Shown: positions 47,219 to 59,292 of the stretch, one piece after another
Numbering within the stretch: the first letter of the stretch is position 1
Layout: every line of letters starts with the position of its first letter
Origin: Argentina anserina
Lineage: Eukaryota; Streptophyta; Magnoliopsida; Rosales; Rosaceae
Assembly (NCBI RefSeq): GCF_933775445.1
Contig: NC_065874.1
Span: 18,185,001 to 18,249,000, forward strand
DNA length: 64,000 nucleotides
Direction: 5' to 3'
Position numbers and translations under genes: made by a program
Notes under the pieces: generated by a model
Told to the model about the DNA's origin: nothing
The model's database searches: none
Seen by the model: the letters and a program-made list of their open reading frames with translations, nothing else

Positions 47219-48289
47219 TAATCGGTTCGATTACACGACGTCAATATTAACCATGTAAGCATCGTTAGTAGTATAAAGCAAGAGGGTATCTTTCACAAAC
47301 CGGGGATCCACCAGGGCAAATAATCAATGAATTCACAAAGAGATATAAAAGTTTTAAAGATATAGGATCAGATCAAACATAAAACATAAAATCTAAACTA
47401 ATATATACATATGATCTACCAAATGACACACAAACATCAGCAAACAAAACATCACAAGTAGCTTCGAAATCATTAGGGAGGTAGCAAAAATCTTAATTGT
47501 TGCAGCCATGTTTGAATTTTCTTACCTCTTCTCATTTATTTGCTGCATTCTTCTTTGAAATTCTTTGGTGCAAGAATTTATGCTGATTCTGATATAGATT
47601 CATGCCTCTATATATAGGAGAAACAAGGTCTTAGCTTTCCCTCACAGCCCTTGGATCAAAAGCAAATCAATGGTTGAAATAATCTGTCGAGCTCATTAGA
47701 CCTCCGAGTAATTATTCGGTCATATCTCCCTGTAGGAATAAGATATTGATTTGATTCCAAATCCTACAGAAACTAGACTCACACAGATTTTTATCCATAT
47801 ATTGTAAATCTTCTAATTCAATTTGAGCTGTTCAGGGGAGCCCATCAAAGTTGGACTGCGAATCTTGACAGCTTTCTGATTTATATGCACGAAAATATTT
47901 TCATAAAATCCTTGGAAATCCATCTCCAACTTGGTTTTAGAATCCAACTCCCAATAGGAAACCATCAATGTCGCACGGCATCTCCTTATTCCTTGTGCAA
48001 CTAGGATTGCTTTCCTTCTCCAACATAGATTTGTATTTCCTAATAAGAATAAGTACGTTAGAAACAAAAAAATAGGAAATGTTGAATCAATACTCGAACA
48101 AGGAATCATATCTCAATAAGGATTCTTAACACTTAGCACGATTTCATCATCAATTCACTCATAATCGATATAAGCTCTACCTGAACACCTATTCATACAA
48201 AAGAAACTAAAACATACTAAATAAGAGGTAACAAAGAGTAAAAATAGGGCATAAACGCATTAAGAGCGTCACACTTTGTGCTCCTATTA
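47219..48289 (-). repeat. Element A 5' LTR, internally deleted (1071 bp)
   Basis: Ends TAATCGG and CTCCTATTA. Compared with the other LTRs about 1 kb is missing between CACAAGTAGCTTCGAAATCA (about 47453) and the GGGAGGTAGCAAAAATCTTA segment (about 47475). This removes one of the two TATA-containing units. Confidence 0.85.
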
Positions 48290-49664
48290 GTAGAGTTCTT
48301 AATTTCAATTGGGAAACACTATCGTGATGAGGTTATGTGTGATGTGATTGATATGGATACTTGTCATATACTGTTAGGGAGACCTTGGCAATATGATCTG
48401 GATGTTACTCACGAGGGCAGGGATAATGTAATGTTGTTTACCTAGAATCAACACAAGATTGCGATGGCTCCCACAAACACTTCTTTCCGGTTTCAGAAAT
48501 GGGACTTCGAGTTTCCTTACCATTACCAACAGTGAGTACGAGATGAATGATGCCTTCAAAGAATCCAAAACTATTTTTTTCTATAGTGGTTAAGGGTTTA
48601 ATGGCAGCAGAGAGGCAATGTGTTCCTAATGAGGTTTTGGAGGTCGTGGATGGGTTTAAAGAGTTAATTTCTGATGAGATCCCCAATGAACTTCCTCCCA
48701 TGAGGGACATCCAATATCAGATCGACTTTATTCTAGGAGCTAGCTTACCAAATCTGCCACATTACAGAATGAGCCCTAAGGAGTGTGAAATATTACAGGA
48801 GATTGTTGAAGATCTGTTGAGGAAGGGGTTTATTAGAGAGAGTATGAGTCCATGTGCAGTTCCGATCTTGTTGGTGCCTAAGAAAAGAGGAATATTGAGG
48901 ATATTAGTGGATAGCAGGGCCATTAACAAGATAACTATCAAGTACAGGTTCCCCATTCCATGCCTAGAAGACATGCTTGATGAGTTAAATGGGTCAAAGT
49001 GGTTCTCAAAAAATAGACTTGAGGAGTGGATATCACAAGATTCGAGTCAAGCCTGGAGATGAGTGGAAACCATCATTCAAGACCAAGGATGAGTTATATG
49101 AGTGGTTGGTGATGCCATTTGGGTTGTTCAATACCCCTAGCACTTTTAGGAGGCTTATGAAACAAGTTCTTTGTCCATTCATTGGATCTTTTGTTATTGT
49201 TTATTTTGATGACATTCTTCTTTATAGTAGAGATAAGATGGAGCATGTAAGATAGGTTCTGAAAGTGTTGCAAGCTAACAAGTTGTATATTAACCTGAAG
49301 AAGTGCACTTTTTGTACCCATAAACTAATGTTTTTAGGGTTTGTGGTTGGAGAAGATGGCATATATGTTGATGAGGAGAAGGTGCGTGCAATTAGAGAGT
49401 GGCCAACTCCTAAGATAGTTTCAGAGGTGAGGAGTTTTCATGGTTTGGCTACCTTTTACAGGCGTTTTTGAGGGATTTTAGCTCCATCACCGCACCAATC
49501 ACTTAATGCATCACAGAATACAAGTTTCATTGGGGTGAGGAATAAGAGAAGAGCGTTGCGCTTATCAAAGAGAAGCTTTGTATAGCACGAGTTTTAGCTC
49601 CTCCTGATTTTGACAAAGTATTTGAAGTTGAGTGTGATGCTAGTGGAGTTGGAGTAGGAGCTGT
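48290..49664 (+). pseudogene. Element C protease end, reverse transcriptase and RNase H start
   Basis: The first part reads ISIGKHYRDEVMCDVIDMDT with CHILLGRPWQYD, completing the protease begun before 35205. RT follows in three frames: 48547-49062 ([40 protein letters not shown]), 48989-49255 ([52 protein letters not shown] with the catalytic FDD) and 49265-49471 (LYINLKKCTFCTHKLMFLGF, REWPTPKIVSEVRSFHGLA). It ends in the RNase H start [15 protein letters not shown], where element B begins. Multiple frameshifts and stops. Confidence 0.88.
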
Positions 49665-51768
49665 TGATCGGTTCGATTACTCGAGATCAATATTAATCAT
49701 GTAAGCATCGTTAGTAGTATAAAGCAAGAGGGTATCGTTCACAAACCGGGGTTCCAACCAGGGTAAAGAATCACAAACATTTACCAATGAATTCATAAGA
49801 CTTTAAAAGATTTGAGATATATTTCAGTTCAAACAGAAAATAAACCTAAACTAACATATACATGTGATCAACCAACCAACACATAAGCAATTACCAAACA
49901 AATAACATAAGAACAAAGGTAACGAAATCTAATCTCAATTAAGTTCATGCCGTAAGGTTCATTATACATCCTAGAATCGGTTATGCAGTTAAGTTCCTCC
50001 CAAGGTTCCTAACTCAATGACACTTTACCACATTCGAACTCAGTCCTAACCTCATTCGAAATCTAACATACCAATTCATCATGCAATTACGTATCACATA
50101 AAGAAATTAACATATTTAAAGGCACAAGTCTAACCGAACCTAGGCAATAATTGGTGAATGTGACAAAGAAAAAACAATTAATCAACTCCCAAGTATCAAA
50201 ATCGTTTATAATTTTGGATTATTACACATGCAACGTCAACTTCCGGGTATCAATCACACACGTAAGTAAAAACACACCGAAAATCATTTAAATAAATAAA
50301 CATAAACTCATGGCATAAAACCTAAAATCATTGAAACCTAAACATAAATCATCCAAAAACAAGAACATAAAAACCCGAAAACTAAACATGAAGATTATAG
50401 AGTTACACTTTATAATTCTCCTCCCAAGGTTCCTTACAGAGGTAGCACGAGATCTTCAAGAGTATGGTATCCTAGGCTCCTAAGCGTTGGACAGAAAATA
50501 TGATGAAGGGTGGTGAATTCGGATTCTATGGTTCTTGGTGAATGAAAGTGTTTGGGCAGAGCTTTGGCAAGTCTTGTGAGCAAGGTTGATGATGATTTTA
50601 TATGGAAATGAGGTGCTATATATAGAGGAAGAAACCCAAGGGAGGCTGGCCACAAAGTCCACAAAGTTGAAACCAAATTGGTTGAGGTTTCCTAGATTCG
50701 GCAGATCTGACCTTTGTCCCTTGTTGTGGCCATAACTTTCCCTAGAAAATAGATATTGAGATGATTCCAACTGGCAATTTCAACTAGACTTCCGTGGATT
50801 TTCATCCATATATCATGCATTTTCTCAATCATTTTGAGCTGGGAGCCCATCAAAGTTGGATGATCTGCACTGTCAGAATTATGATTTCTATAAGGATTGC
50901 ATATCTTTTGCATTAATTGCATATTTTCTTCCTCCTTTAATGCTGATTTCTTTTGCACAAATTTCTTCCTTTGAATTAGGGAGGCAGAAAAAGTATTAAT
51001 TGTTGCAGCCATGTTTGATTTTTCTTACCTCTCCTTATTAAATTTGCTGCATGCCTTCTTTGACTTTCTTGCCTCTTCTCATTTAATTTTCTTCATGCCT
51101 TCTTTAACAATCTTTGGTGCAGGGATTTATGGAGATTCTAATACATATTTATGCTCTATATGTAGGAGAAACAAGGTCCCAAGTTTCCCTCATATCCCTT
51201 GGATCAAAAGCAAATCAATGGCTGAGATAATTCCGCCGAGCTCACTGGACCTCCGAGTAATGATTCAGTCATATCTCCCTGTAGGAATAAGATATTGATT
51301 TGATTCAAAATCTTACAAAAACTAGACTCACACATATTTCTATCCATATAAGGTAGGTCTTCTAACTCGATCGGAACTATCCAGGGGAGCCCGTCGAAGT
51401 TGGACTACAAATCTTGACAGCATTTTCATTCTTGCATGGATTGGGCTTTTAAGTGTATCTTCTTCTCTTTCCTTATGGAACTAGGATTGCTTTCCTTCTC
51501 CAACATGGATTTGTATTTCCTAATAAGAATAAGTACGTTAGAAACTAAGAAATACGAAAGGATGAATCCTACTCGAACAAGGAATCATATTCCCACAAGG
51601 ATTCTTAACACTTAGCACGATTTCATCATCAATTCACTCATAATCGATATAAGCTCTACCTAGACAATTATTCATACAAAAGAAACTAAAACATACTAAA
51701 TAAGAGGTTACAAAGAGTAAGAATAGGACATAAACGCATTAAGAACGTCACACTTTGTGCTCCTATCA
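49665..51768 (-). repeat. Element B 3' LTR (2104 bp)
   Basis: TGATCGGTTCG...CTCCTATCA. Nearly identical to 55392-57458 except for a segment of about 90 bp (about 56058-56150) present only in the 5' copy. Contains two TATA-bearing units near 50625 and 51155. Confidence 0.9.
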
Positions 51769-54700
51769 ACAACCCCACTCTTAAGCTTTGCTAGTCTCTT
51801 AGCAAACACTAGAAAAGGGAAACAAAAACATAAAACAAAAATCAATACAACTAAACTAATGACTCAACTATAATGCCTTCAACATTTTGTCTCAGAGATC
51901 TTCAAACTCATAGCATCAAGAATAACACTTAATCGAAATAGATAGAATGAATTCAATGGTTAATAAACATGAGATCTCGCATGACAAGTAAGACATGGCA
52001 GAAACAAAGATGATATTAAGCTCAACATGTTCAAAACAAGTTCAAAATTCAACTCACAAGGGATATGCACTCCGAATATTTTCTCTCAACAACATGGCAT
52101 ATGCTTAAAAGCTTTTTAGACATAAGACTTATGAACACATAGTGAATTCGAAAACCTCATGAAAGATACCAATCATATGCACAAATGAACCAAATCCATA
52201 TGCTTACTCATGAAACAAACTCTACAAATCAAAAGCTACTCATTTTAAGAATCATGCGGATCTTTATAAAATGTAGGCTTAGGCTCGGTAAGGATATCAT
52301 TTTTTTAGGTAAAAGGAATCACAAAGGTCATCCTCAAGACTTAGCAGAGCAAAAATCATCCACCTTATGTCGCAATACTCCATAAAACAAGGGCCAATTT
52401 TATCATGTTGGACCTATTCTTCACTCTAAACATTGTGAAAACGAACAAAGGCTGAAGTACAACATTATTGAGCCTTCAACAAATACATCACAACTCCAAA
52501 TTCACATCAAACATAGCTATGCCCTAACTTATTTATATATATTTTTTCTTTCAAGCCGTGTTTATCTATTTTTCTCTTTTTCTTCTCACGGCATCTTTTT
52601 TTTTCATTCTTTTCACCCTTTTTATATGGCACACATACATATATAGCGTAACCCCATACTTGAATCGAATCATCACTCCATATTAACATCAAATATCTGC
52701 TCTGCCAAGCCTCGAGAACAAGGTAGAGATATAACTCTACTAAGCAAAGATATTAACATGTTGGTGATGAAAGAAAAGGTTTAGCATAATCTCAAATGGG
52801 TTAATACTAAGGTGTCCCAAGCAGGGCTCATAATAAGGCATACGGCTTTTTGGCTTAAGTGGTGGAATTCTTACAAATATCCAACAATCTTTTTCAAAAT
52901 CAGAGTATATTACGATAAAAAGTTTTGGAAGTTTCACAAAGTAAGTTCTAGCATTCTCTAGTTCATTGCAATTCTACGCCATATGAATTGATCAAAATAG
53001 ATGTAATGAGGTTATATAGCCAAGAAACGGTAGAATAAACTCTCTAAACAAAGGCACATATATGGCTCGAATCTCACAAAGGTTAGATGAACTTAAACAA
53101 GTACAGAACATGCTCATTCTGTACCTAAGTTTTAAAATCCTCATCTATTACATGTTCGTACAAAATCTACACATTGATTAACCATCAAATTGCAATTAAG
53201 TTCAATTTCCAATCTTGTGATCATATTTCAACCAATCATTCAAAGATCAACTCATTCTAGACAGTTAAAGGCATACCTATGACTCAAAATAAAATAAAAA
53301 CAAATAAAAAATACAAAAAAATTATTTTTTTTGATTTTACGACTCTAACATGTAAACCTTCCCCTCGCACTCGAATCATGCATTTTCCTCAATGAATGTC
53401 AAAAATAAATAATGCAATGAAAGACTCATAGTGGAAGGAAACAAATACAAAAATAAAACATGGGAAAAAGTAGAGAAAATGATGAGAAAAGTTCCCCCAT
53501 GGCGCGTCCAACAGCCTACATTCGATGCTTCATAACGTTCGAAAATAATCTCCGATTAGTAAGCCAGCAGTGGGAATAGAAAGCTGATGTTTCTCGCTTT
53601 CCATGCATATAAAGTAAGTCCGCTAACTCCAAATGAGGAGAAAGTTATGTCCCTGCAAATTTGTCACGAAAAACAGGTTCATAGAATCAAAAATTGGAAT
53701 GACCTTTACCTCTTTGTACCTAATTTCCGTTGACTTAAACAGCCGGAATGAACAAGTGGCCTGAATGAAAGTTGAAGATAACACAACAAACTTTCAAACC
53801 ATATATGGCACGACTGCCCAGTTAGGACAGAAGTACTCCCAGTTTTGCCGTTTTCGGACTGTAACTGCACAAGTTCTGAATTTCTGACACAACCTTGCTG
53901 CCTTCAAATTGCAACTGGGAATGATGTAGACCTCTAAATCCAGTTCTGTAAAAAGTTATAGAAACTAGACTCAAATACCTTTGTTTCCATATAAAGCACA
54001 TATTCAAACTCCCTGCGAGCTAGGAGATACAGTCTGCCGAAGTCGACGGACTGTTTCTGGCAGATTCTGTTGAACGAAAATGTTTGGATCTTCTTCACGT
54101 TTTCTCGAAAACTAATTGACACAAACACAAAACACATCAAAAAGAAAAATAAATAAATACAAACAATAAATAGAAAAGAAAACAAATTGGGTTGCCTCCC
54201 AATAAGCGCTTAAGTTTAAAGTCTAATAGCTTAGACCGAGTTTTCCTTTCAATCATTTTGTAGGTGACACATTATGGGGTTTCTCCTCCGCCATTTTGTT
54301 GTCCAACCTTGTAGTATATTCTCGAGCTCATTGCTGGTCACTTCACTATAAATCTGTAGAATCTCAATTAAAATCATTAGTGAAAGTGGGAACGTACCAA
54401 ACATAACATAGGACACGAGTTCCTTAGAAGACTATGTTCCTCTAGCCGTATGATATTCTATGGAATTTAAAATGCAACATGAATGAGATGCAAAATGAAT
54501 GCAATGCATAATGAAATGATGAAGATGCAATACAAAAGTTAGAGAATAACAATTAGGAAGTCATTAATATATACAAATTACAAACATGTCAAAAGTCATT
54601 TAAATATAACAAGAACAAGTTAAGGGGAGAAAAGAAATGAAAACTAGCTTAATAACCAATCCAACATATTGTCAAATCTTATGTTTAAGTTCGTTTTAAT

Positions 54701-55391
54701 TTCTCAACTAAAAAACCTAATAAAGTACACACAATTACAATTATTATATGTCAATTTTTTTACAAGTTACTTTTCAATCGATTTCATTCTTCAAAATTCT
54801 TGAGTTGTTATTCAAACAATTAAATGATCAATTGATTCTAAGTTGTAAACTAAAGTGGACGTGCGGCTTAAGTATGGATGCCTAAACACAAGTTTGAATC
54901 ATTTTTTCAGAAGGCCGGATAGCTAATTCAGAGATAGTAAACATGGTAGGACTCATTTGTTGAACTACGGAGGGCAAGCCCCCTATCGACTCCATCACCG
55001 AGATGTATGTCAGTCAATAGTTCTCTGAGATCCAATTTTGGTCTCATGCACCAGGGTAATGAAAGAGCGTGCCTCTTACTCAGCTGGAAACAAACTTGGG
55101 TGTTAGACAAATCTCCAAGTGTTAATAAAAGCCGCCCTCAACCTCATGCAAAAACTTTGGAAGAAAACATGAGGGGTTAAGGCTAATATTAACAAAAGGG
55201 ACTTTACCTATTCCGTTTGATTCACAACATACAACAATCCTTCATTCAATCATCAAAAATAACAACCCTAAGATAAAATTACTATATGTTAGAACAAAGT
55301 AAGAAAAAAAAACAAATTTACAATATGAACAATGAATTCGAAATTAAAAGATTGGGATCCAAAATGATGGATCCCCGGTAACGGCGCCATT
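51769..55391 (-). other. Element B internal region, non-coding
   Basis: Polypurine tract 51769-51780 (minus GAGTGGGGTTG). 51781-52900 resembles the 3' non-coding part of element A; 54780-55368 resembles its leader. The middle 53000-54700 has no open frame of note and no match to gag or pol of A or D. It includes GGGTTGCCTCCCAATAAGCG (about 54190) and an AT-rich stretch. The primer site lies at 55369-55389 (minus TGGCGCCGTTACCGGGGA), 2 nt from the LTR. Confidence 0.8.
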
Positions 55392-57458
55392 TGATCGGTT
55401 CGATTACTCGAGATCAATATTAACCTTGTAAGCATCGTTAGTAGTATAAAGCAAGAGGGTATCGTTCACAAACCGGGGATCCAACCAGGGTAAAGAATCA
55501 CAAACATTTAACAATGAATTCATAAGAGTTTAAAAGATTTGAGATATATTTCAGTTCAAACAAAAAATAAACCTAAACTAACATATACATGTGATCAACC
55601 AACCAACACATAAGCAATTACCAAACAAATAACATAAGAATAAAGGTAACGAAATCTAATCTCAATTAAGTTCATGCCGTAAGGTTCATTATACATCCTA
55701 GAATCGGTTATGCAGTTAAGTTCCTCCCAAGGTTCCTAACTCAATGACACTTTAACACATTCGAACTCAGTCCCAACCTCATTCGAAATCTAACATACCA
55801 ATTCATCATGCAATTACGTATCACATAAAGAAATTAACATATTCAAAGGCACAAGTCTAACCGAACCTAGGCAATAATCGGTGAAGGTGACAAAGAACAA
55901 ACTATTAATCAACTCCCAATTATCAAAATCGTTTATAACTTTGGATTATTACACATGCAACGTCAACTTCCGGGTATCAATCACACACGTAAGTAAAAAC
56001 ACACCGAAAATCATTTAAATAAATAAACATAAACTCATGGCATAAAACCTAAAATCATTGAATTAAAAATTGAAATCCTTAATTCCTTATGTCATTCGAA
56101 AATTACAAATATCTCATAGACAAAAATAAAAATAACTTTAACAAAACCTAAACATAAATCATCCAAGAACAAGAACATAAAAACCCGAAAACTAAACATG
56201 AAGATCATAGAGTTACACTTTATAATTCTCCTCCCAAGGTTCCTTACAGAGGTAGCACGAGATCTTCAAGAGTATGGTATCCTAGGCTCCCAAGCTTTGG
56301 ACAGAAAATATGATAAAAGGTGGTGAATTCGGATTCTATGGTTCTTGGTGAATGAAAGTGTTTGGGCAGAGCTTTGGCAAGTCTTGTGAGCAAGGTTGAT
56401 GATGATTTTATGTGGAAATGAGGTGCTATATATAGAGGAAGAAACACAAGGGAGGCTGGCCACAAAGTCCACAAAGTTGAAACCAAATTGGTTGAGGTTT
56501 CCTAGATTCGGCAGATCTGACCTTTGTCCCTTGTTGTGGCCATAACTTTCCCTAGAAAATAGATATTGAGATGATTCCAACTGGCAATTTCAACTAGACT
56601 TCCGTGGCTTTTCATCCATATATCATGCATTTTCTCAATCATTTTGAGCTCGGAGGCCATCAAACTTGGATGATCTGCACTGTCAGAATTCTGATTTCTA
56701 TAAGGATTGCATATCTTTTGCATTAATTGCATATCTTTTTCCTTCTTTAATGCTGATTTATTTTGCACAAAATTCTTCCTTTGAATTAGGGAGCCAGAAA
56801 AAGTCTTTATTGTTGCAACCATGCTTGATTTTTCTTACCTCTCCTCATTAAATTTGCTGCATGCCTTCTTTGAATTTCTTGCCTCTTCTCATTTAATTTT
56901 ATTCATGCCTTCTTTGACAATATTTGGTGCAGGGATTTATGGAGATTCTGATACATATTTTTGCTCTATATGTAGGAGAAACAAGGTCCCAAGTTTCCCT
57001 CATAGCCCTTGGATCAAAAGCAAATCAATGGCTGAGATAATTTCGCCGAGCTCACTAGACCTCCGAGTAATGATTCAGTCATATCTCCCTGTAGGAATAA
57101 GATATTGATTCCACATCCTACAAAAACTACACTCACACAGCTTTCTATCCATATAATCTAGGTCTTCTAACTCGATCGGAGCTATCCAGGGGAGCCCGTC
57201 GAAGTTGGACTACAAATCTTGACAGCATTTTCATTCTTGCATGGATTGGGCTTTTAAGTGTATCTTCTTCTCTTTCGTTCTCCAACATGGATTTGTATGT
57301 CATAATAAGAATAAGTACGTTAGAAACAAAGAAATACGAAAGGATAAATCCTACTTGAACAAGGAATCATATTTCCACAAGGATTCTTAACACTTAGCAC
57401 GATTTCATCATCAATTCACTCATAATCGATATAAGCTCTACCTAGACAATTATTCATA
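55392..57458 (-). repeat. Element B 5' LTR, truncated at its outer end
   Basis: Starts TGATCGGTTCG at 55392 and follows the 3' LTR up to TATTCATA (57451-57458), where it stops short of the expected final CTCCTATCA. The next bases ACTCGGGGTCGAC belong to element C. Confidence 0.88.
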
Positions 57459-57492
57459 ACTCGGGGTCGACTTCTTCTGAAGTGGAGGAGAC
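57459..57492 (+). other. End of element C pol and polypurine tract
   Basis: A short in-frame tail reading NSGSTSSEVEET, which runs on into the LTR, then the purine-rich GAAGTGGAGGAGAC directly before the 3' LTR. Confidence 0.7.
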
Positions 57493-57983
57493 TGATGTAG
57501 AACAGATGTCACGAAGAATCGAAGAGCAAATGGACCGACACAAAAAAGGGAAGGCCGGTATTGTTCATGTTTGGGCGACGAGCTCATAATAAGGCGAATG
57601 ATACATTTTCAGAAAGGGAACGGCGCCAAAAACCAAACTTGCTTTTTCGGGCATCCGACGTCGTTTAGACCCTAAAAAACAGCTTTTAGTGTTTTCCGAT
57701 TTTATTTTATTTTAACCCATGGGCTTGATTAGGCTTTTGTTAGCGCCCTAGGGTTTCGTTTTAGTATTTAAGCTACCTCTTGTCGTTGTATGTGACATGT
57801 TTGATATCATAAAATTATTGAGTTCTCTCAATATTTCTGGTGGATTTCATAAATTCTCGTGGATTCACGAAACCCTAGTCTTGTGGATTCGAGAAACCCT
57901 AGTCTTGTGGATTCGAGAAACCCTAGTATTGTGGATTCAATGCTGCCGTTAGTGGATTTTAACGGATTAGTTCCGCTGCATTA
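57493..57983 (+). repeat. 3' LTR of element C (491 bp)
   Basis: TGATGTAGAACAGATG...CTGCATTA, followed by the duplication GAAAG at 57984-57988. Contains three near-copies of a roughly 28-bp unit (GTGGATTCGAGAAACCCTAG and variants, about 57860-57930); the 5' LTR has fewer. Confidence 0.88.
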
Positions 57984-58366
57984 GAAAGATGATGGCTTTT
58001 GTAAATTGATTGATTGACCTGAAGCAAATCAAAACATTTGCAGTGTGTTCTAGAAAAATTCACATATGGCAAGGGAGGCTTTCATGAAGAACATAAAATC
58101 ACCAGAAGCTACATGACCTCCAATAAAAAATTTCTCTTCAAGTTTGATGATCACTCTAGAAAGAACATCATTGACAAACTGGGAAAGAAAAGGAGAAAGA
58201 GGATCTCCTTGATGTAGACCACAAGAAGGTTTAAATTTTTTTCTGGGAGTTCCATTTGTTCCTTCTTCTATGCAACATAGTCCATTGGTAAAAGAAACAT
58301 GTGTTTTGGTCTTTATGGGAAAGCCATTAAACTCGAGATCTTTTCGATAAAACTCCTCTGGAGACC
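57984..58366 (-). pseudogene. LINE reverse-transcriptase relic, upstream part
   Basis: The minus-strand frame contains FKPSCGLHQGDPLSPFLSQF and VNDVLSRVI, the hallmark GLxQGDPLSP motif of plant L1-type LINE reverse transcriptase, preceded by YRKDLEFNGFPIKTKTHVSF. The catalytic YADD box expected downstream is degraded (GDFMFFMKAS region). Then follow NTLQMF and FASGQSIN. The frame continues at 33358 after removal of element C. Its left (5') side is cut at 58366 by an LTR. Confidence 0.8.
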
Positions 58367-59292
58367 TGATGATTGCTCGATTACTCGACATCAATATTTA
58401 ACCCTGAACACATCATTAGTAGTATAAAGCAAGAGGGTATCGTTCACAAACCGGGGATCCAGCCAGGGCTTAGGATCACACACTTAACACGAATTCATAA
58501 AGATATAAAAAGTTGATATAGGTTTTCGGATTGAAATATAAAAACAGTAAGTAAAATCTAAACTAATATGTACATGTGATCAACCAACCAACACATAAAC
58601 AATCACCAAAACAACTCACATAAGAGAATCGAAACAAGCTTCATGACTTCCTTTAGAATCATGCCGAGACTATATATTGAATAACTAAGGATGGATCATG
58701 CAATTAGGGTTCTAGGCAGTAACCTAAACACATAGACACTTCACACATTCGATTAATACCAAGCAGCCAAAATCGAAATCTAACATGTTCATCTTTATCA
58801 TGTAATTCCAAAGCCATGCACATTGAATTCATCAAGTATGTCACTTACTTAACCAACAACCATGCAATTCGAAAATCACATATACAAGAATAAACATGTT
58901 CTTAGCATAAGTCTTTAATCCAACAACCTAAATATCATGCTACAAGCATAGTCATAACACATAGAAATCGAAATTGATCAAGAACAATACTCGGCAGAAA
59001 CCAAAACAGAAACTTCATAAAACCAAAATATAATTTTCGAATCCTTTATATAAATTGAATCAAGTAGCTATTTCATAGACAAAATTGAAACAAGATTACA
59101 CTACACAAATCGCAAACTCATCCAAGAACAAGAACAAGAACAAAACCAAAATCAAAATTAAACAAAGAGTGAATCATGGTTACACTTTATAAATCAAGCA
59201 ATCCACAAGTGTAGCCGAGACTTCTATGGATGAAACCTTCTTCACAAGCGTGTTTGAAGGCTATTGATTGGTGGGGAATGGTGGAATCGGTT
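58367..59292 (-). repeat. Partial LTR of the D family in inverted orientation
   Basis: Begins TGATGATTGCTCGATTACTC, the complement of the D LTR end, and runs to GGAATCGGTTT at 59292. It matches the reverse complement of about 59922-60836 at high identity. The first about 630 bp of the LTR (on its own strand) are absent here because element D starts at 59293. With the D LTR it forms a large inverted repeat with a spacer of about 630 bp. Confidence 0.88.

Larger units (their letters stand above)
35206..48289 (-). mobile_element. Element A: Athila-like Ty3/gypsy retrotransposon with three LTRs
   Basis: Minus orientation, inserted in the protease of element C. The flanks GTAAA (35201-35205) and GTAGA (48290-48294) look like a target duplication with one mismatch. 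Order on the minus strand: 5' LTR 48289-47219, tRNA-Asp-type primer site, leader, gag, protease, reverse transcriptase, RNase H, integrase, a long 3' non-coding stretch, polypurine tract, LTR 39535-37478, a 6-bp spacer, and a second LTR 37471-35206. The gag core, tRNA-Asp primer and long 3' region point to the Athila/Tat side of Ty3/gypsy. All genes carry frameshifts, so it is not autonomous. Confidence 0.88.
49665..57458 (-). mobile_element. Element B: non-coding relative of element A, inserted in element C
   Basis: Minus orientation: truncated 5' LTR 57458-55392, tRNA-Asp-type primer site, 3.6-kb internal region without any gag or pol remnant, polypurine tract, 3' LTR 51768-49665. The internal ends match those of element A (leader and 3' non-coding region), so it could have been copied by proteins of related elements. 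At the right the first roughly 110 bp of the 5' LTR are missing and sequence passes straight into the end of element C pol, so its outer target duplication cannot be tested. Confidence 0.87.
33364..57983 (+). mobile_element. Element C: Ty3/gypsy retrotransposon, split by elements A and B
   Basis: LTRs at 33364-33856 and 57493-57983 are similar over their whole length and are flanked by the 5-bp duplication GAAAG. An initiator-tRNA-Met primer site follows the 5' LTR. Own sequence is present at 33364-35205 (LTR, gag, start of protease), 48290-49664 (end of protease, reverse transcriptase, start of RNase H) and 57459-57983 (end of pol, polypurine tract, LTR). Element A interrupts the protease and element B the RNase H. 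The rest of RNase H and almost all of the integrase are missing at the right border of B. Protein style and primer type suggest a chromovirus, but any chromodomain would be in the lost part. Confidence 0.88.

Noticed and set aside
50434..51298. Several 80-106-codon frames repeated at 56244-57108
   Set aside because: They lie inside the two LTRs of element B, appear as a pair only because LTRs are duplicated, and match no protein family.
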